Assembly: GCA_019096195.1 (NCBI GenBank) | Contig: JAGTXK010000219.1 | Location: 1 to 64,000, forward strand | Origin: Boletus sp. NGJ | Lineage: Eukaryota; Basidiomycota; Agaricomycetes; Boletales; Boletaceae | DNA: 64,000 nt | Direction of reading: 5' to 3' | Shown: positions 49,701-61,342 of the stretch, one piece after another | Numbering within the stretch: the stretch's first letter is position 1 | Layout of the letters: every line of letters begins with the position of its first letter | Translations under genes and position numbers: made by a program | The notes under the pieces: generated by a model | The model's input: the letters and a program-made list of their open reading frames with translations, nothing else | The model's database searches: none | What the model was told of the DNA's origin: nothing

Positions 49701-49899
49701 GCCGACACCATTACCCCCTGTTTTCGACGAGCAGTTCATGAGAAACTTTGCCGACGTGGACTTTTTTGGGTCACCTTCGTCCGGGGAGGCACCAGCAAAT
49801 AGCTTCGATGACCTGGAACGTTTGATTTCTGGCGAGTCGGGCATAGACGAGAGGTGGGTGACGTTGATGCAGGACGTGTTGAATCCGCCAGTTTCGTAA
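46728..49899 (+). CDS. Zn2Cys6 fungal-specific transcription factor
   Basis: Exon 1 starts MPVDTSKGIALNVSRRQF. The binuclear cluster is CAECRRLKLKC, then CGSCVRRGCPTIC, with an intron between CRR and LKLK. GSLSTGQGTRFVLADTEHLH is the usual linker, and EMGHRIRSLEDALA is a short coiled coil. The large middle region carries fungal transcription factor (MHR) features: FNLLPEYPRATTLCETYLEN, WVFRPITREELIDEIL, HFHLGRLALSLHSVYDLPNT, and LQAMCLMAFYYANHGR. The C terminus is Ser/Pro-rich (VSTSSASSPSTTSEESHMH) and acidic, fitting an activation domain. It is a long nuclear regulator. Target genes cannot be told. Exon boundaries from 48.2 to 49.1 kb are not fully resolved. Confidence 0.88.
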
Positions 49900-50165
49900 A
49901 ATAGTTGGGTGCAAATTCGAGTTGTCCGTCGTGTGCTTGTATATTTTAGATTTTTAAGGTATATCATGTAATCCTATCCCAGTCCTTCGATCATTGATTA
50001 CGATTACTAAGATGAATGATCAATTGAGATTAGCCTTTGGGACGACTTCCCGAGTGATCCGTAGATGAAACTTCGAACCCCACGAAACAGGGTCAGATGA
50101 GTCGAATATAGTTTGCGCCCGCCGTCGTCAAGCTAGGCGAGGACAAGTAGGTAGTGTCATCACTT

Positions 50166-51594
50166 TCACTGACCCAAGTAAAGATCTAGAAAAGAAACCT
50201 TATCTTCCCAACCAAACCCGATGCGTTTCATTTTACCAATTCTTGCAATTAAGACGGCGCAGACTTCGGAGAGCGTGTCAATCACCGGCTCTGACACAAC
50301 CTCGCTCACCACAAAGAGTTGAGAGGAAGGGGACTCGGAAAGCGGAAGCATGCGAACGGACATGCTCTGAGGAGACAGGGAACTTGCGGTGGTGAACAGA
50401 TGATAAAGGGGGTTGAATGCGGAGGATGGGATGGGGTGTACAGGGGACGGTTGGAAGATCGTTGGGGGGTTATGTCTAGGGATATTGGCATGAGATAGAC
50501 TCGAAGCGCACTTATATCCATCCCTACCGGATACACATTACAAACACATTGCATTTCTTCACCGGAACGTTATAACCTTCAAAAACGCGAGAAAATCGAA
50601 GAAGACCGCGCCCATTGCTCGTTGTGCACTCGGGAAAAACAACCACTGGTCGTTCTGCTGATTTTCGGATGTCTTCAAGAGAGGAGAAGGAACCTGACAA
50701 AGGCGACTGGGGAGTTCCGCCGGTGGCTCGAACCATCGATAACAAAGAGACTCGGCGGAAGCCGCGAATGGGCAGACGCGGGCTGATGGTCCTAGTCGGT
50801 GTCGCGATCGCGGCAGAGCCAGTACCTGTCTTGCGACCAGGTCTGTAGGATATGGTTTCTCCATCAGGAGCAGACGATATTGTTGGCTTCGTCTCATCAG
50901 CAACGGGGAAGACAAAAATGGGGTTAAACCTGTGACAGGGTTTAGTCCAACGTTCCCAAGCCCAGGGTGTCACTCACCGATACGAGAGCCACAAGATATC
51001 GATCCAGGAGCTCCAATTGGACACAATGATGTCCCCGGCCTTTGGGCTCCAATTGGTATCTGGCAATTTCCTGAGAAGAGCATTAACAAATGGCAAGGGT
51101 CTGATGGACGAGAAAGGACAAACCCTCGCTTACGAGCTACCTGCTCTTCGGATATCCACAGAAAACCGAGCACATAGAGGGCAAGCCGGCTTAGCGTGGT
51201 CGTACTTGCCCCCTCGACGAGGCGATAAAGGGGGGGAATCGGTGTCTAACTTTGAGTCGGGAGAGATGAGAGGGGGATTACAGACTCACGAAAAGTGTGC
51301 ACAACGCATTTACTAGGATGAAATGCAGGACGGCAATGGCGATGACCAACAGGGACCGCAGAACGGCAAATGTGACACGAACTGGGGCCGAAAGTGGAAG
51401 TAAAAAGCCGTGCACTGATGGTGGAACCGGCGAAAGAAAGGGCTGAGGCAAGCGACTCGTGTTCAGGAGTGTATTCGGCGGAGTAGGGATGACGGGCGAA
51501 CCTGTATTCCCGTTCCAGGGTCCTATTCGAAGTGAGCGGGATGTAGTGATCGACTGCGTTAAAGGCTCACTCTGAACGCAGAGAACTTTTCCAT
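50166..51594 (-). CDS. LOA1: Lysophospholipid acyltransferase, Loa1/Vps66-like
   Basis: A PlsC-type membrane acyltransferase of the ER and lipid droplet, linked in yeast to triacylglycerol and lysophosphatidic acid metabolism. The start MEKFSAFR is followed across an intron by DPGTGIQ and then PFLSPVPPS, which is diagnostic. A long hydrophobic span follows (VRVTFAVLRSLLVIAIAVLH). Block I reads GDIIVSNWSSWIDILWLSYR, where the usual His of the HX4D motif is Trp. FNPIFVFPVADE and RPVVVFPECTTSNGRGLLRF (block III) come next. The last exon gives LSEVCAVLIARIGKMKRIGF and ends FLDLYLGQ. The gene is divergent from TVP38, with 157 bp between start codons. Confidence 0.85.
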
Positions 51595-51751
51595 GAGGCG
51601 TGAGTGAGGGTATCCAGCGGCTGAGCGCGATTCCTGTACAGTATGTGATTCAATTTGCGGGTCCAGCTGGGTGTCGACAATATTATTATTTATTATTTTA
51701 GGTTAACCACTACCCAAGTTCAAAGTCAGCGATCCTCTCTCAACTGCCACC
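51595..51751. promoter_or_regulatory. Short bidirectional promoter, LOA1/TVP38
   Basis: A 157 bp gap between divergent starts contains an A/T-only stretch (tattattatttattatttta) near 51680-51701, which may be a nucleosome-poor or TATA-like core. Function is inferred from position. Confidence 0.5.
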
Positions 51752-52900
51752 ATGGTCCCATGCGGTTTACCGAATATTCAGTTGCGCTCCCTAGCGAGGT
51801 CCGCTTCCATACAGTTTCAGAGCCTCAGTTTCTATGCAAAGGTCACTTCATTCCCTTGCCTTGCAGCTCCGTGATAATCACAACCGTTAGGCCGCTATAT
51901 GTTTTCTCCTCCTCTTCTACGCTTGCCTGATCGCTCTCATTGCTTTGGTCACACCAAGTCGCATTGCCCAGTTCATGTATGATCTTGCCGTCGTAATTCG
52001 CCGTCTTCCTTATGGTTCTTTCATTCTCATCGCCGCCATTGGTACGTAATTTTGCCCTCACGTTCTTCGTCTCTTCCTCAATTTGTTCAGTCTTGATATC
52101 ATTTCCTCCTTTCATCGGTCACTCGACCCTCATGAATCTCTGTGGTTTCACCTACGGCATGCAAGGATTCATTCCTGCGGCGATCTCCACCGTCGGCGGC
52201 TCGGCTCTTGTTTTCGTTGTCTTGCGTTCTCTCTTTAGCAATCGGTTACGCAAATGGACTGCCTCCAATGAGAGATGGGCAGCGTTTGAAGCTGTCATTG
52301 TTAGTATTGCACACCCTTATGCTATCCTGTATCCATTGTGTCGAGCAGCGCGCGAGGGGCTTGCCTCTCATCATTCTCATCCGCATCTCGTCGTTTCCCC
52401 CATGGGTATACTCCAATTCTCTGTTCGCCGTGAGTAATTCACTTTGATGGGAGCAGCTTCTCACATTCACGTGCTCAGAGCATCGAGTCTGTGTCCCTGA
52501 CCCAATTTACATTCGCCACCCTCTTCGTGCTTCCTCGCATAATGGTCTACGTTTTCGTGGGGTCGCGCATAGCACGCCTCTCTGACGGCGAACAGAGAAG
52601 CAATATGGACGCCAGTATGCTAGCCTCCTTCAGTCGTTGCCAATCTCACGATCATCCAATTAGCGACGATATTTATCAATGGCTCTCTGATCGTCGGAGG
52701 CATTGTCATCTCAGTTATTTCAAGCTCGTATGGCCTTAACTTGTCCGATTTCATTTTACCTGACTACCAACAGTGCGGTCTACTACTTCGTCCACAAAGA
52801 AATCAAATTATTGCATACCACTCGCTCAACCACCGACGAGCTAGACCTCGAAGCATCAGAAGATGCCGAGGAAGGGATTCCCCTCCTTGTACGCACTTGA
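51752..52900 (+). CDS. TVP38: Golgi membrane protein Tvp38 (SNARE-associated/DedA-VTT family)
   Basis: Exon 1 is MVPCGLPNIQLRSLARSASI through FYAK. After an intron the first span AAICFLLLFYACLIALIALV leads into TPSRIAQFMYDLAVVIRRLP. The VTT core follows: ISFPPFIGHSTLMNLCGFTY, GFIPAAISTVGGSALVFVVL, RARGLPLIILIRISSFPPW, SNSLFA, and LPRIMVYVFVGSRIARLSDG. A last span (SLIVGGIVISVIS) precedes a cytosolic tail with KEIKLLHTTRSTTDELDLEA. Family members are lipid scramblase-like proteins of Golgi or endosome membranes. About six short introns are used. It converges on UFE1 with about 146 bp between stops. Confidence 0.87.
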
Positions 52901-53046
52901 TATCCTTAACTACGCATCAAGAATATAGGACTTGAGCAACTTTCTGCACATCCTAATTTGAACTACGCGACATACCTGCAGCATATCAGCTTGTCCACTT
53001 AGATGACTGCATATTATATACTATACTTGGAGAAAATCTACGAGGT

Positions 53047-54329
53047 CTAGTACAGGTGTAAGAACAGTAGAGACAGGCTGGCTCCAATAAGAAACACGAG
53101 GATGTATATTCTGCTGTCCTTTGCCCTTCGTCTTGCCTCCCTGAGTTGCACGTTGCCCCTTTCAACGGTAGAAGTAGTTGCTATTGCATCCTCATAGAGC
53201 TGTTCAGTAAGCTCGGTCTGACGTGTAAGGTGCATGATGAGCTCCATTTGCAAATTACTGATGTCCATCAAGCGCGCCTCCGCTTGTTGCACTGATTCTA
53301 GTGTATCCTGGACCGACCGTAGAATGTTTGCATTCTCATTCTCGAATTGAAGGATTTGCGATTCAGTGAGTTCCAGCTCTTCATCGTCATCCGAATTCTC
53401 CACGGAAGGAGTGGGTCCGAGTGGTTTGATGGTAGCAGATCGACCAGAAGCGGAACCAATTGTGGCAGCAATGCCGGACACAAGCGCAGAGGAAGCACCG
53501 CCAAGCCAGCTGTCACTGGCTGGCTGTTGCCTCCCATGTGCGACATTCTTCGAGGTCATTGTCATAACCTCACGAGCAGCGTTGGAACCGAGCGTACGCG
53601 TCCGCTCTAGCTGCCGTTTTACGCGCTCTTCCTGTAATTCCTTTTGGTGCTGGCTTGCCTCCGTCAAACGCCGACCAAGGTACCACGTTATGCTCGCATG
53701 ATGAGCGGCCAGATACTCTGGGAGCGTAGCTGAATCGCCTTGCACCAATCTCGCTGGGAGAAATCGCGCGAGTGGATTCATGCTGCGTGCCATCAGCTCT
53801 ACACGCCCTAATCAGGTGTAGAGGTTCGAAGGGTCGTTCCAGCAGCGAAACAAAACGGGAACGCACGTTTTTCGAGCGCCTCCATCTCCTTCACACGGTC
53901 CGCACAGCGGGTGAGTACGAGTCGGGCCTGGAGATCAATCTGGTCCCTCTCCTCGTTGGAGAGATGTTTTATTCCTGACCACAGCTGCTGCGAATCGTTC
54001 AGGTCAAGGTTTCGAGAACCCTGGCGCACGAGCGGACTCGAGTTAGAATCGACGCTGAGGTAAGCCCGCCGAATGTTGCCCAACACCCGCGTTAGAGCGT
54101 TTATATGGTTCAGCTGGGAAAACCGTGTCAGTCGTGGGTCAGGCACTCGGGACAGTGGGCGCACGATGATGTAGGCCTCCTCCACATATCGTTTCCCAAA
54201 GGTATCACGAGGGTCAACCTCGGTCGCTAGTTTTCGTCGTTTGGCGGGAGGGGGTAAGCCCTGGTTTAACTTTATGACTTGCCGGAAGTCTGCAGTACGG
54301 TCGGTGTATCCCATAGCGTCGGTGGACAA
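53047..54329 (-). CDS. UFE1: ER t-SNARE Ufe1/syntaxin-18
   Basis: This tail-anchored SNARE receives Golgi-to-ER retrograde vesicles and acts in ER membrane fusion. The N terminus MSTDAMGYTDRTADFRQVIK includes the Sly1-type leader DRTADF. Next are helical segments (RVPDPRLTRFSQLNHINALT; DQIDLQARLVLTRCADRVKE) and, after a 52 nt intron, RVELMARSMNPLARF. The SNARE motif runs LTESQILQFENENANILRSV to MHLTRQTELTEQLYEDAIAT, with Gln residues at the central layer. It is followed by basic residues (RRRAKDSR) and a C-terminal membrane anchor IYILVFLIGASLSLLFLHLY directly before the stop. The gene is complete. Confidence 0.9.
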
Positions 54330-54599
54330 GAAGAGGATGCTGGATTAGGTCATCGGGTCGAACCGCGTGCCACCTAGTCAAACGTGGCAGTCAAGAAATG
54401 ACTTGGATTCAACCCGCCAAGAGCTGAGAACATCGTCCGTACTACACATGGTAGGGCAATGATTATCTCCTGGCGGAAGATGGATTGCAGTCCTTGTTTG
54501 AGGTATGCGGTGTCCCTCTCACCACCGCCTGCCATTGTTTGCGACCGACATGTCTACGTGCTTTGGTATATTCAATAAAATCTATAACATTCCCTCAAC

Positions 54600-56208
54600 T
54601 CAAAGAATGATCCTAGCGAGAACTGGATTTCTCTCGCGGAACATAATGTTGTGACGAAGGCGCATGCGTTGTCTGTACTTGTCGTTGGCGCAGCAGCCTT
54701 TGTTCCCTGAATCAACCACTTCTGTCAGAGATGACGACCAAGTTGGACTCTGACTCACGGCAAAAGTCATCCACCGCTCTCAGCATAAGCCTGCAGGTTG
54801 TGAATTTCGCGAGTTCGAGAACGTCCCGCTCCTTTACGTGTAGACAATGTATAGCGGCTACCTCTTCCAACTCCTTGGCCTGCTCGAGTACAGGCCCTGA
54901 TGATTTGCCCGCTTCTTCGTCGATTCGAACGCGGCTCCTGACCAGCTGAACCAGCGCCGAACCAGTCAGATGTACACACCAGCGTATATCCAACCGTACG
55001 AGATTCGGGCATAGACCCGCAGGACCGTACAGAAGCTGCAGTTCATCGTCTGATATGTCGCTGTCGTGCAAACGGAGTTCTTCCAGTCGAGGTAATAATG
55101 TGAAGCATTGCACCAACTCCTCCCGAGGTAAGTCTACATCGTGTAATTCTAACAATTCTATGCAAGGCGACGACTCCAGGATACGGCGAACGAGTGGGCC
55201 GGATGAGACGTGCTCATGTCCTGGAGAGCAGCGGAGGAGAAATTTTCGGAGCGCTGGGGCTCGCATGTTATCAAACACCCCGAAGAGTTCACGAGATATT
55301 ATGAATGCCAAGGATTCGAGCTGCGGAAGCTCCACTACTTGCGTAGTGTCAAGCTCGTATTGGTATTCCGACTCGACAGAGAGCTCCAGCGTCAGATGTT
55401 TCAAGCCAAGCAGATTAACGAGCATGTTTGTCCATCTCGAAGCAGCGACCGGGTTTGGAAAAATTCTAGGTGTTGCAAGAAAGAGGTGCAGGTTTGTCAA
55501 TTGGAAAGGGATGCTCCACCGAGGTAAATTAGGCTGCACAATGTCGAGCTGATGTAACAAGGGTGCATTGTGGACAGCAGAAAAGTCAACGAGGTCTGCC
55601 ATAGGGGTGTCCCAGTGGGTTACGCAGTCCAGCCTGCGTAGTTGCGGGAATGAGTGATGCATTAGTGACAAAATGCGGTTTAGCTGGACGGAGTCATGGG
55701 TCCGGATGGTGGCGCTCCTCCACTGTGTGGAACGTTCGAAGAGGACAACAAGGATTTCTTCCACGGACAGCGCATTGGGGGCAACATCAAGGGTGATATA
55801 GAGCGGTGACTGTTGTGCCCTGGAAAGCCACAATTTCGTCTTAGCCAAGGGATTACCGAAACCACAGTCGATGTAGATCCAGGACCAGACGTGCGGGTAT
55901 TCCGTCGCTTTCCTCCAAACGGAGCATACATGTGATGCGACAAGGGGAGCACGGGTCCAACCGCTTTCGGCGCACAGTGCAAAGACGTTGGCGAGAACTT
56001 CGGGCGGGATGCGTCGGGCAAGTGTGATCAATGACCGACACTGCCGAATGTTCTCCTGGTACTCCATCTTGCGAAGACGGACCTGCTCCAGTTGTGCCAT
56101 GATTGTGTTAATTTCAGAATTCAAAGTAGCGATGACTTGCTCGTCGTGGGCTATAGCACACCCAATCATGCGGATATCATCTTCTGAAGGGTGACGGTGG
56201 GAAGACAT
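54600..56208 (-). CDS. F-box protein with leucine-rich region
   Basis: The start is placed at MSSHRHPSEDDIRM because the upstream in-frame Met lies in a Ser/Arg-rich leader without conservation signals. An N-terminal coiled coil (IATLNSEINTIMAQLEQVRL) precedes the F-box LARRIPPEVLANVFALCAES. Then come WRKATEYPHVWSWIYIDCGF and a series of leucine-rich segments (LLHQLDIVQPNLPRW, LLELHDVDLPREELVQCFTL, LEELRLHDSDISDDELQLLY). This is the architecture of agaricomycete F-box families that recruit Skp1-cullin ligases. A likely final intron after DDFC joins VVDSGNKGCCANDKYRQRMR and ends at 54600. Without it the protein would stop at 54712. Substrate unknown. Confidence 0.82.
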
Positions 56209-56545
56209 TCTTTGGGCGATGAGCGGTAGCCTGTTGAACTCTGAGTATCCCAAGGAGAAAGTTCTGCAGCTAAAACATACACCATAGTAAAACGGGGAGA
56301 GACTCGGACTAGGCCGTGACCTGGTGTCACATAGGAAACGCTCGTGCTCCTTCGCTCTCACTCCCTTGTAAGTACCATCTCACTGCCTAGTCCTGCCTGA
56401 TGATTCAGAGTGGAAGCTTCATCGACCCGCATCTTCGTTCGCTGGGTTGAGCTGGAGACTACAAATGTTCTAGATACTGCTGATATTGACCCTTTTGCGT
56501 CGCGTTTCGAACCATACTCACACACCTCTATTTCCGCAGAGTTCC

Positions 56546-57587
56546 ATGGACCCTCGCCGAGCGCGTGACCCCCGCCTTGCACGCGCCGATCTACGTCTGC
56601 AAAGAGTTTCATCGGGGTCACCTGCGCCGCCAGCGCTACAACAGCAGCCTTGGCCACCAACCGATTCGTATGCAGCCCCTCAGCAAGTACAATACCAAAC
56701 GTCACCAAATGCCAGTTCCAATGGGCCTGTGCCACTGAGTGTTGAAGCATCTTCTGTCTCTATATACAAATCGCGACCGCTTTTCTGCGTTGTCTGTGCC
56801 AGTAACCAGGTAACGATTGGTGATACTATCACGAGCGTAGGCAGTCTGACGCCGTCCAGAATCGCTCTATGGAGGGACATTACGTCCTTCAGTAAGCAAT
56901 TCAGTGGCCAAGTGGTATATTTTTGACCAAAATACAGAAAAGCAGGTTACAAGGTCATCTCGTACGGCACAGGCTCCGCTGTTCGCCTTCCTGGTCCGTC
57001 GATGGACAAACCAAATATTTATCCATTTGGGACGCCTTACAACACTATATATGAAGAACTCCAATCAAAAGACCCGCGTTTGTAAGTCGAGGCTTGGCGA
57101 GCGTCTTCGTATTTGGACTTATGGGCGCAAGATATACCGCAAATGGGCTGCTGCAGATGCTTGATCGTAATCGACGGATCAAAATGGCTCCAGAACGGTG
57201 GCAAGATAGTAGAACGATTGCTGATGTGGTGATCACATGCGAGGAGCGCTGTTTCGACGCTGTATGTGATGGTGGGTCAGCCCGTCACATGAGGCAGCTT
57301 TATTACTGATGGACGGCATAGATCTCCTTGGTCGGGGCGGCGAATTCAACAAGCCCGTACATGTAATTAATATAGAAATCAAGGATAACCATGAGGAAGC
57401 ACTTATTGCTGGGAAGGCGATGCTGGACCTTGCTGCGGCGGTAAGTTTGACTAATGGACATGGATCATGGGCTGATCTGGCATAGATCGAGACGACGCAG
57501 GACATCGATGAGGATATCGACCGGATTCTTGAGGTGCAACAAGAACGACATCCACACAGTATTTTGCATGCAGTTGCGTATTACTAG
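56546..57587 (+). CDS. SSU72: RNA polymerase II CTD phosphatase Ssu72
   Basis: Ssu72 removes Ser5 phosphate from the polymerase II tail and works with the cleavage and polyadenylation factor in 3' end formation. The start [20 protein letters not shown] gives a non-conserved Pro-rich N terminus longer than in yeast. The active site loop VCASNQNRS (Cys and Arg/Ser of the low-molecular-weight phosphatase type) is split by an intron after Gln. It continues [60 protein letters not shown] and [35 protein letters not shown] follows, and the protein ends SILHAVAYY. It is divergent from the F-box gene and 118 bp before the peroxiredoxin. Confidence 0.94.
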
Positions 57588-57705
57588 AATTACGCGACTA
57601 TTGCAATAGACTCGTGAGAAAGCACGCCATCATTTATCATAGTTTCTGATTATAAAAAGGGGGCATCCTCGTCCTTGTCGTTTAATATCACATCATCTCA
57701 ACATC

Positions 57706-58673
57706 ATGCCTTCCCTCCGTCTTGGCAACATCGCCCCCGACTTCCACGCTCAGACTACGACTGGCCCAATCAGCTTTCACGAATGGATTGGCGACTCTTG
57801 GGTATCACGGTCTTTCACAGTCGCCCTTTCTTGTCTCACCTTGCCTCCCAGGCCATCCTCTTCTCGCATCCCGGAGACTTTACCCCTGTCTGCACCACTG
57901 AGCTCGGCGAGGTCGCCCGTCGTGCAGACGACTTTGCCAAGCGCAACGTCAAGGTCATCGGTATTTCTGCCAACAGTCTCGAAGATCATCACAAGTGGGT
58001 CGATGATATCAACGAGTTCGGCTCCAAGATTGGCCCTACCGCTGTCCGGTTCCCAATTGTAACCCCGATCCCTTCCGTGTCGTCTGCGCGCTCACGGCCG
58101 TGTCCCAGATAGCCGACGCGGACAGAAAGATCTCTACGCTGTACGACATGCTTGACGAGCAGGATGCTACGAACCGTGACAACAAGGGTCTTCCCTTCAC
58201 GGCGAGTGTGATCGTCCTCCTGGCACAATCCCTGCCTTATTGTCCAACAGATCCGGACCGTCTTTGTCATCGATCCCAAGAAAGTTATCCGCCTGACGAT
58301 CTCCTATCCCGCTTCCACGGGCAGGAACTTTGACGAGGTCCTTCGGTTAGCACTGCATTTCTCCTCCGTCTAGCTGCGCGCTGACTCCGTATAGTGTGGT
58401 GGACTGTGAGACAATGAGATGCGCGAACTTGCTCGAGTCTGACGAATCCCTCTAGCCCTGCAGCTCGGCGACAAGTACAGGGTGACGACGCCCGTGAACT
58501 GGAAGACGGGCGACGACGTGATTGTGCACCCGGCCGTCAACAACGAGGAAGCCAAAAAGTTGTTCCCCGATGTGACTTTCCACAAGGTAAATCTATGACA
58601 CCTCTGTGGGGCAGTGCGCTGAGCGGTGTAATCCCAGCAACCTTACTTGAGGACGACGCCTCTGGCGGTGTGA
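57706..58673 (+). CDS. PRX1: 1-Cys peroxiredoxin (Prx6 type)
   Basis: A thiol peroxidase that reduces hydrogen peroxide and lipid peroxides. The start [20 protein letters not shown] is standard. After an intron the peroxidatic block is [20 protein letters not shown], with Cys in [66 protein letters not shown], and [20 protein letters not shown] follow, then [10 protein letters not shown] at the C terminus. No second conserved resolving Cys is visible. The intron at 58202-58250 (49 nt) appears to use a GC donor, because joining PFT to IRTVFVID in frame requires ending the exon before gcgagt. The protein may be cytosolic or, as with yeast Prx1, mitochondrial; no clear presequence is seen. Confidence 0.92.
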
Positions 58674-58840
58674 GTGTAGAAAGATACTACTAGTAGAGCG
58701 ATATTTGTACACGTTTGATCCAATGCATAAACAATGCACAAACAAAGACGCGTGTGCCCGACGCGCGTACAGCGTGACTTGTTTCGGAGGTAATAGCTCC
58801 TCAGACTGTCGCTTTTAATTCTTCCTCCTCAACCCTCGCA

Positions 58841-59826
58841 ATGGCTAGTGCAGACGGCGGCGCCTACAGGTATAGATTCCACACGTAAACCTGTCACTTC
58901 AGGTCTCAGATCTCGCCCATTAGTTACTCCCTGACCGTCTTCTCGCCGAGCGGAAAGCTTGTGCAGATTGAACACGCTTTGGCCGCCGTTTCACAGGGGA
59001 CCACAAGTCTCGGGATTAAAGGTATCATCATACTAATGTCCGCACATCGGATCTTCATTCTCTGCAGCATCGAATGGCATCGTCATTGCCACTGAGAAGA
59101 AGTCCTCCTCCGTACTGATAGACGATTCAATGATCGAGAAGGTGGCAGTGGTTTGTCCCAACATTGGCATTGTGTATTCTGGCATGGGCCCCGATTTCCG
59201 CGTCCTCATCGCTCGTGCACGCAAGAGTGCCCAGGCATACTGGAAAGTGTATGGCGAGTACCCACCTACGAAAGTTTTGACGCAAGAGATTGCGACCGTC
59301 ATGCAGGCAGCCACACAGTCCGGGTAAGGTTGGATTGTTACACGTGAACCGCTTGCTGAATCTCCACATTTTTTTCATTAGAGGTGTGCGTCCGTTCGGC
59401 GTGTCGTTATTGGTCGCAGGATACGATATTCATCGCGGGCCTTGTCTCTATCAAGTTGACCCGTCAGGATCATTTTGGGCTTGGAAGGCTAGTGCAATAG
59501 GTAAGAATATGGTAAATGCAAAGACTTTCTTGGAGAAGCGGTAGGTTTCGTGCATGTTGATTCATCACATGCAACTGATGCCCCTTTAACGTAAAAAAAG
59601 ATACAACGATGACATTAGCCTGGAGGACGCGATTCACACAGCCCTGTTAACCCTCAAGGAGGGGTTTGAGGGGCAGATGACGGAAAAGACCATCGAGATC
59701 GGTGTGGTCACAGTACCGACAGTAGAAGAACTCGATGCAGGAAAGGAAGGGGGGGAAACCGGGCGCCCGCGACCTACTTTCCGTAAGCTAACCGAAGAAG
59801 AAGTGAAGGATTATTTGGCTCTTTGA
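58841..59826 (+). CDS. PRE8: 20S proteasome subunit alpha 2
   Basis: A structural alpha-ring subunit of the 20S proteasome. [10 protein letters not shown] joins across an intron to [20 protein letters not shown], the proteasome alpha-subunit signature. Then come [80 protein letters not shown] and [40 protein letters not shown] and [20 protein letters not shown] follow, and the tail ends [13 protein letters not shown]. The length of about 255 residues matches the family. No catalytic threonine is expected in an alpha subunit. Five introns of about 50 nt are used. Confidence 0.95.
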
Positions 59827-60418
59827 CATGTACTGTATCTTACGTGCGTTTTACTCTGAATCGCTTTGGCCCGTTGCACTCTTTGCTAAGCACGTTTGCT
59901 TTCCACTTTGACTGCTTGTAACAAGAACTCTGCTCGTTTCCCAGAGATTGATGCATCACAGCTCTAAATTTGACTTCGGCTACGCATACCATGTTAATGA
60001 TGGTTGAGAAAATGTTCCCCGGAGCCTTGCATTACCCGGCGCTGATCATGAAATAGGAAATTTGGCCCATCAACTCAATGTTTCTGCCATGTCACCCACC
60101 CCTGATCCGCCAGCCATCATCCACTGCTTTCATTCACGCCTTCTCGTTATCGTGAGGTTTCCGCTCAGTACTTCGCGCCTTTTAATTAATTCTCATCTAC
60201 TGCATTCAGTGAAGTTGCACAGGACGAGTTCAAACCAGATCTTTATCCTCGTTCTAGCCATCCCGACGGAATGCACAAGATTAATCGGCGGATTTCTGAT
60301 GCTGTAATTGAGATTATTCCTCATCCTGCGCGACCAGACACGAAAGGATTGGTGCACCTTGCAAGCACAAATGCGTAGGGGGACGATATTTAAAGAATGG
60401 CATCTGCGCTGCTCTCCC
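59827..60418. other. Intergenic, PRE8 to small Zn2Cys6 gene
   Basis: About 590 bp hold the PRE8 3' end and the presumed promoter of the next gene. No family-bearing open frame was seen. Confidence 0.45.

Positions 60419-60449
<31 letters not shown>
60419..60449. repeat. (CAT)10 microsatellite
   Basis: Ten CAT triplets lie 12 bp before the proposed start codon of the Zn2Cys6 gene. They are probably in its 5' leader. If translation began upstream they would encode a His run. Confidence 0.9.
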
Positions 60450-60460
60450 TCGTCTTCCCT

Positions 60461-61342
60461 ATGCCTCCTAGACGTTCTTCGAGTCGTAGTCATCAGCCAG
60501 CCCAGAGAAGGCCACGTACCGGGAGAGCATGCCACTTCTGCAGGATGACGAAGCAGCGTGTAAGTATGCCGGCTCGCATACAACTGTTAGCCGTGCTCAA
60601 GCGTCGTCACTAGTGCGACTCTTCTGAGTATGGCACAAATGATCGGCCGTGCCGTCGTTGTGTTTCGCAGGGACTGACGTGTAGTATACCTGGACCTCAA
60701 GCGGCTCACTCCCAGAGCCCGAGCTCAGGGTTCGGTGCCCAGGGCTTTGGACCAGTTCGACACCGTACCACACCGCGTTCTGCCGGTGGCGCCACGGAGG
60801 AACTGACGCCGAGCCCCGAGACCAACGTTCAACATGCGCTACAGCAGTCCGGGTCGGTTCAAGTTCCGATGGAAGAGTGGCCCTCGTTCATGATGCGCCC
60901 GGACGAGCAGCAAGGCCCAAGTACCAGCGTTCTTTCGCCGGGACAGACCCAGTATGTGTATCCATTCACAAAGTCTCGCTGCTTGGAGACTATTAAAAAA
61001 AAATCTCAGGCTACAGATGCAGAACTTTTTCCCTCCTGTACCAAGCATGGAAGGTTATCCGCAGAGCTTGTACTACTATGGACAGACCACGTCAGTCGAT
61101 TCGGTCTATCTGACAACCTTTGTTCATCATGGGGTGTTCTCAGATCTGGCAATACTTATATGACCAATTATGCCATCCAAGGTGCCAGCGACGGTGCAGC
61201 AGGCTTAGGGTTGATTTTCACCGAGCTTTTAATTCCAGGTCTCACACCACCCAATAGATATGCCGAGGAACCCCAACCCGACAACGAGGGCGCCTTTGCT
61301 GATGAAGAAGATGCTAGTTATTCCCGCTCAGATGAATTCTAG
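60461..61342 (+). CDS. Small Zn2Cys6 zinc-cluster protein
   Basis: The start is MPPRRSSSRSHQPAQRRPRT. The binuclear cluster ACHFCRMTKQRC, then CRRCVSQGLTC, has spacing C-x2-C-x6-C-x11-C-x2-C-x6-C, formed across a GT-AG intron after KQR. The rest is Ser/Gln/Pro-rich (SAGGATEELTPSPETNVQHA; MEEWPSFMMRPDEQQGPSTS). Past GPGQTQ-like residues a further intron may join to QMQNFFPPVPSMEGYPQSLY, in which case the protein would end earlier. The end given is the later open-frame stop and is uncertain. No fungal transcription factor middle domain is seen, so it is a short DNA-binding protein or a partial gene. Confidence 0.65.

Noticed and set aside
54340-54480. Possible tRNA gene (a gggtcgaacc-like word)
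   Set aside because: No matching acceptor stem, anticodon arm or upstream A-box could be assembled around it.
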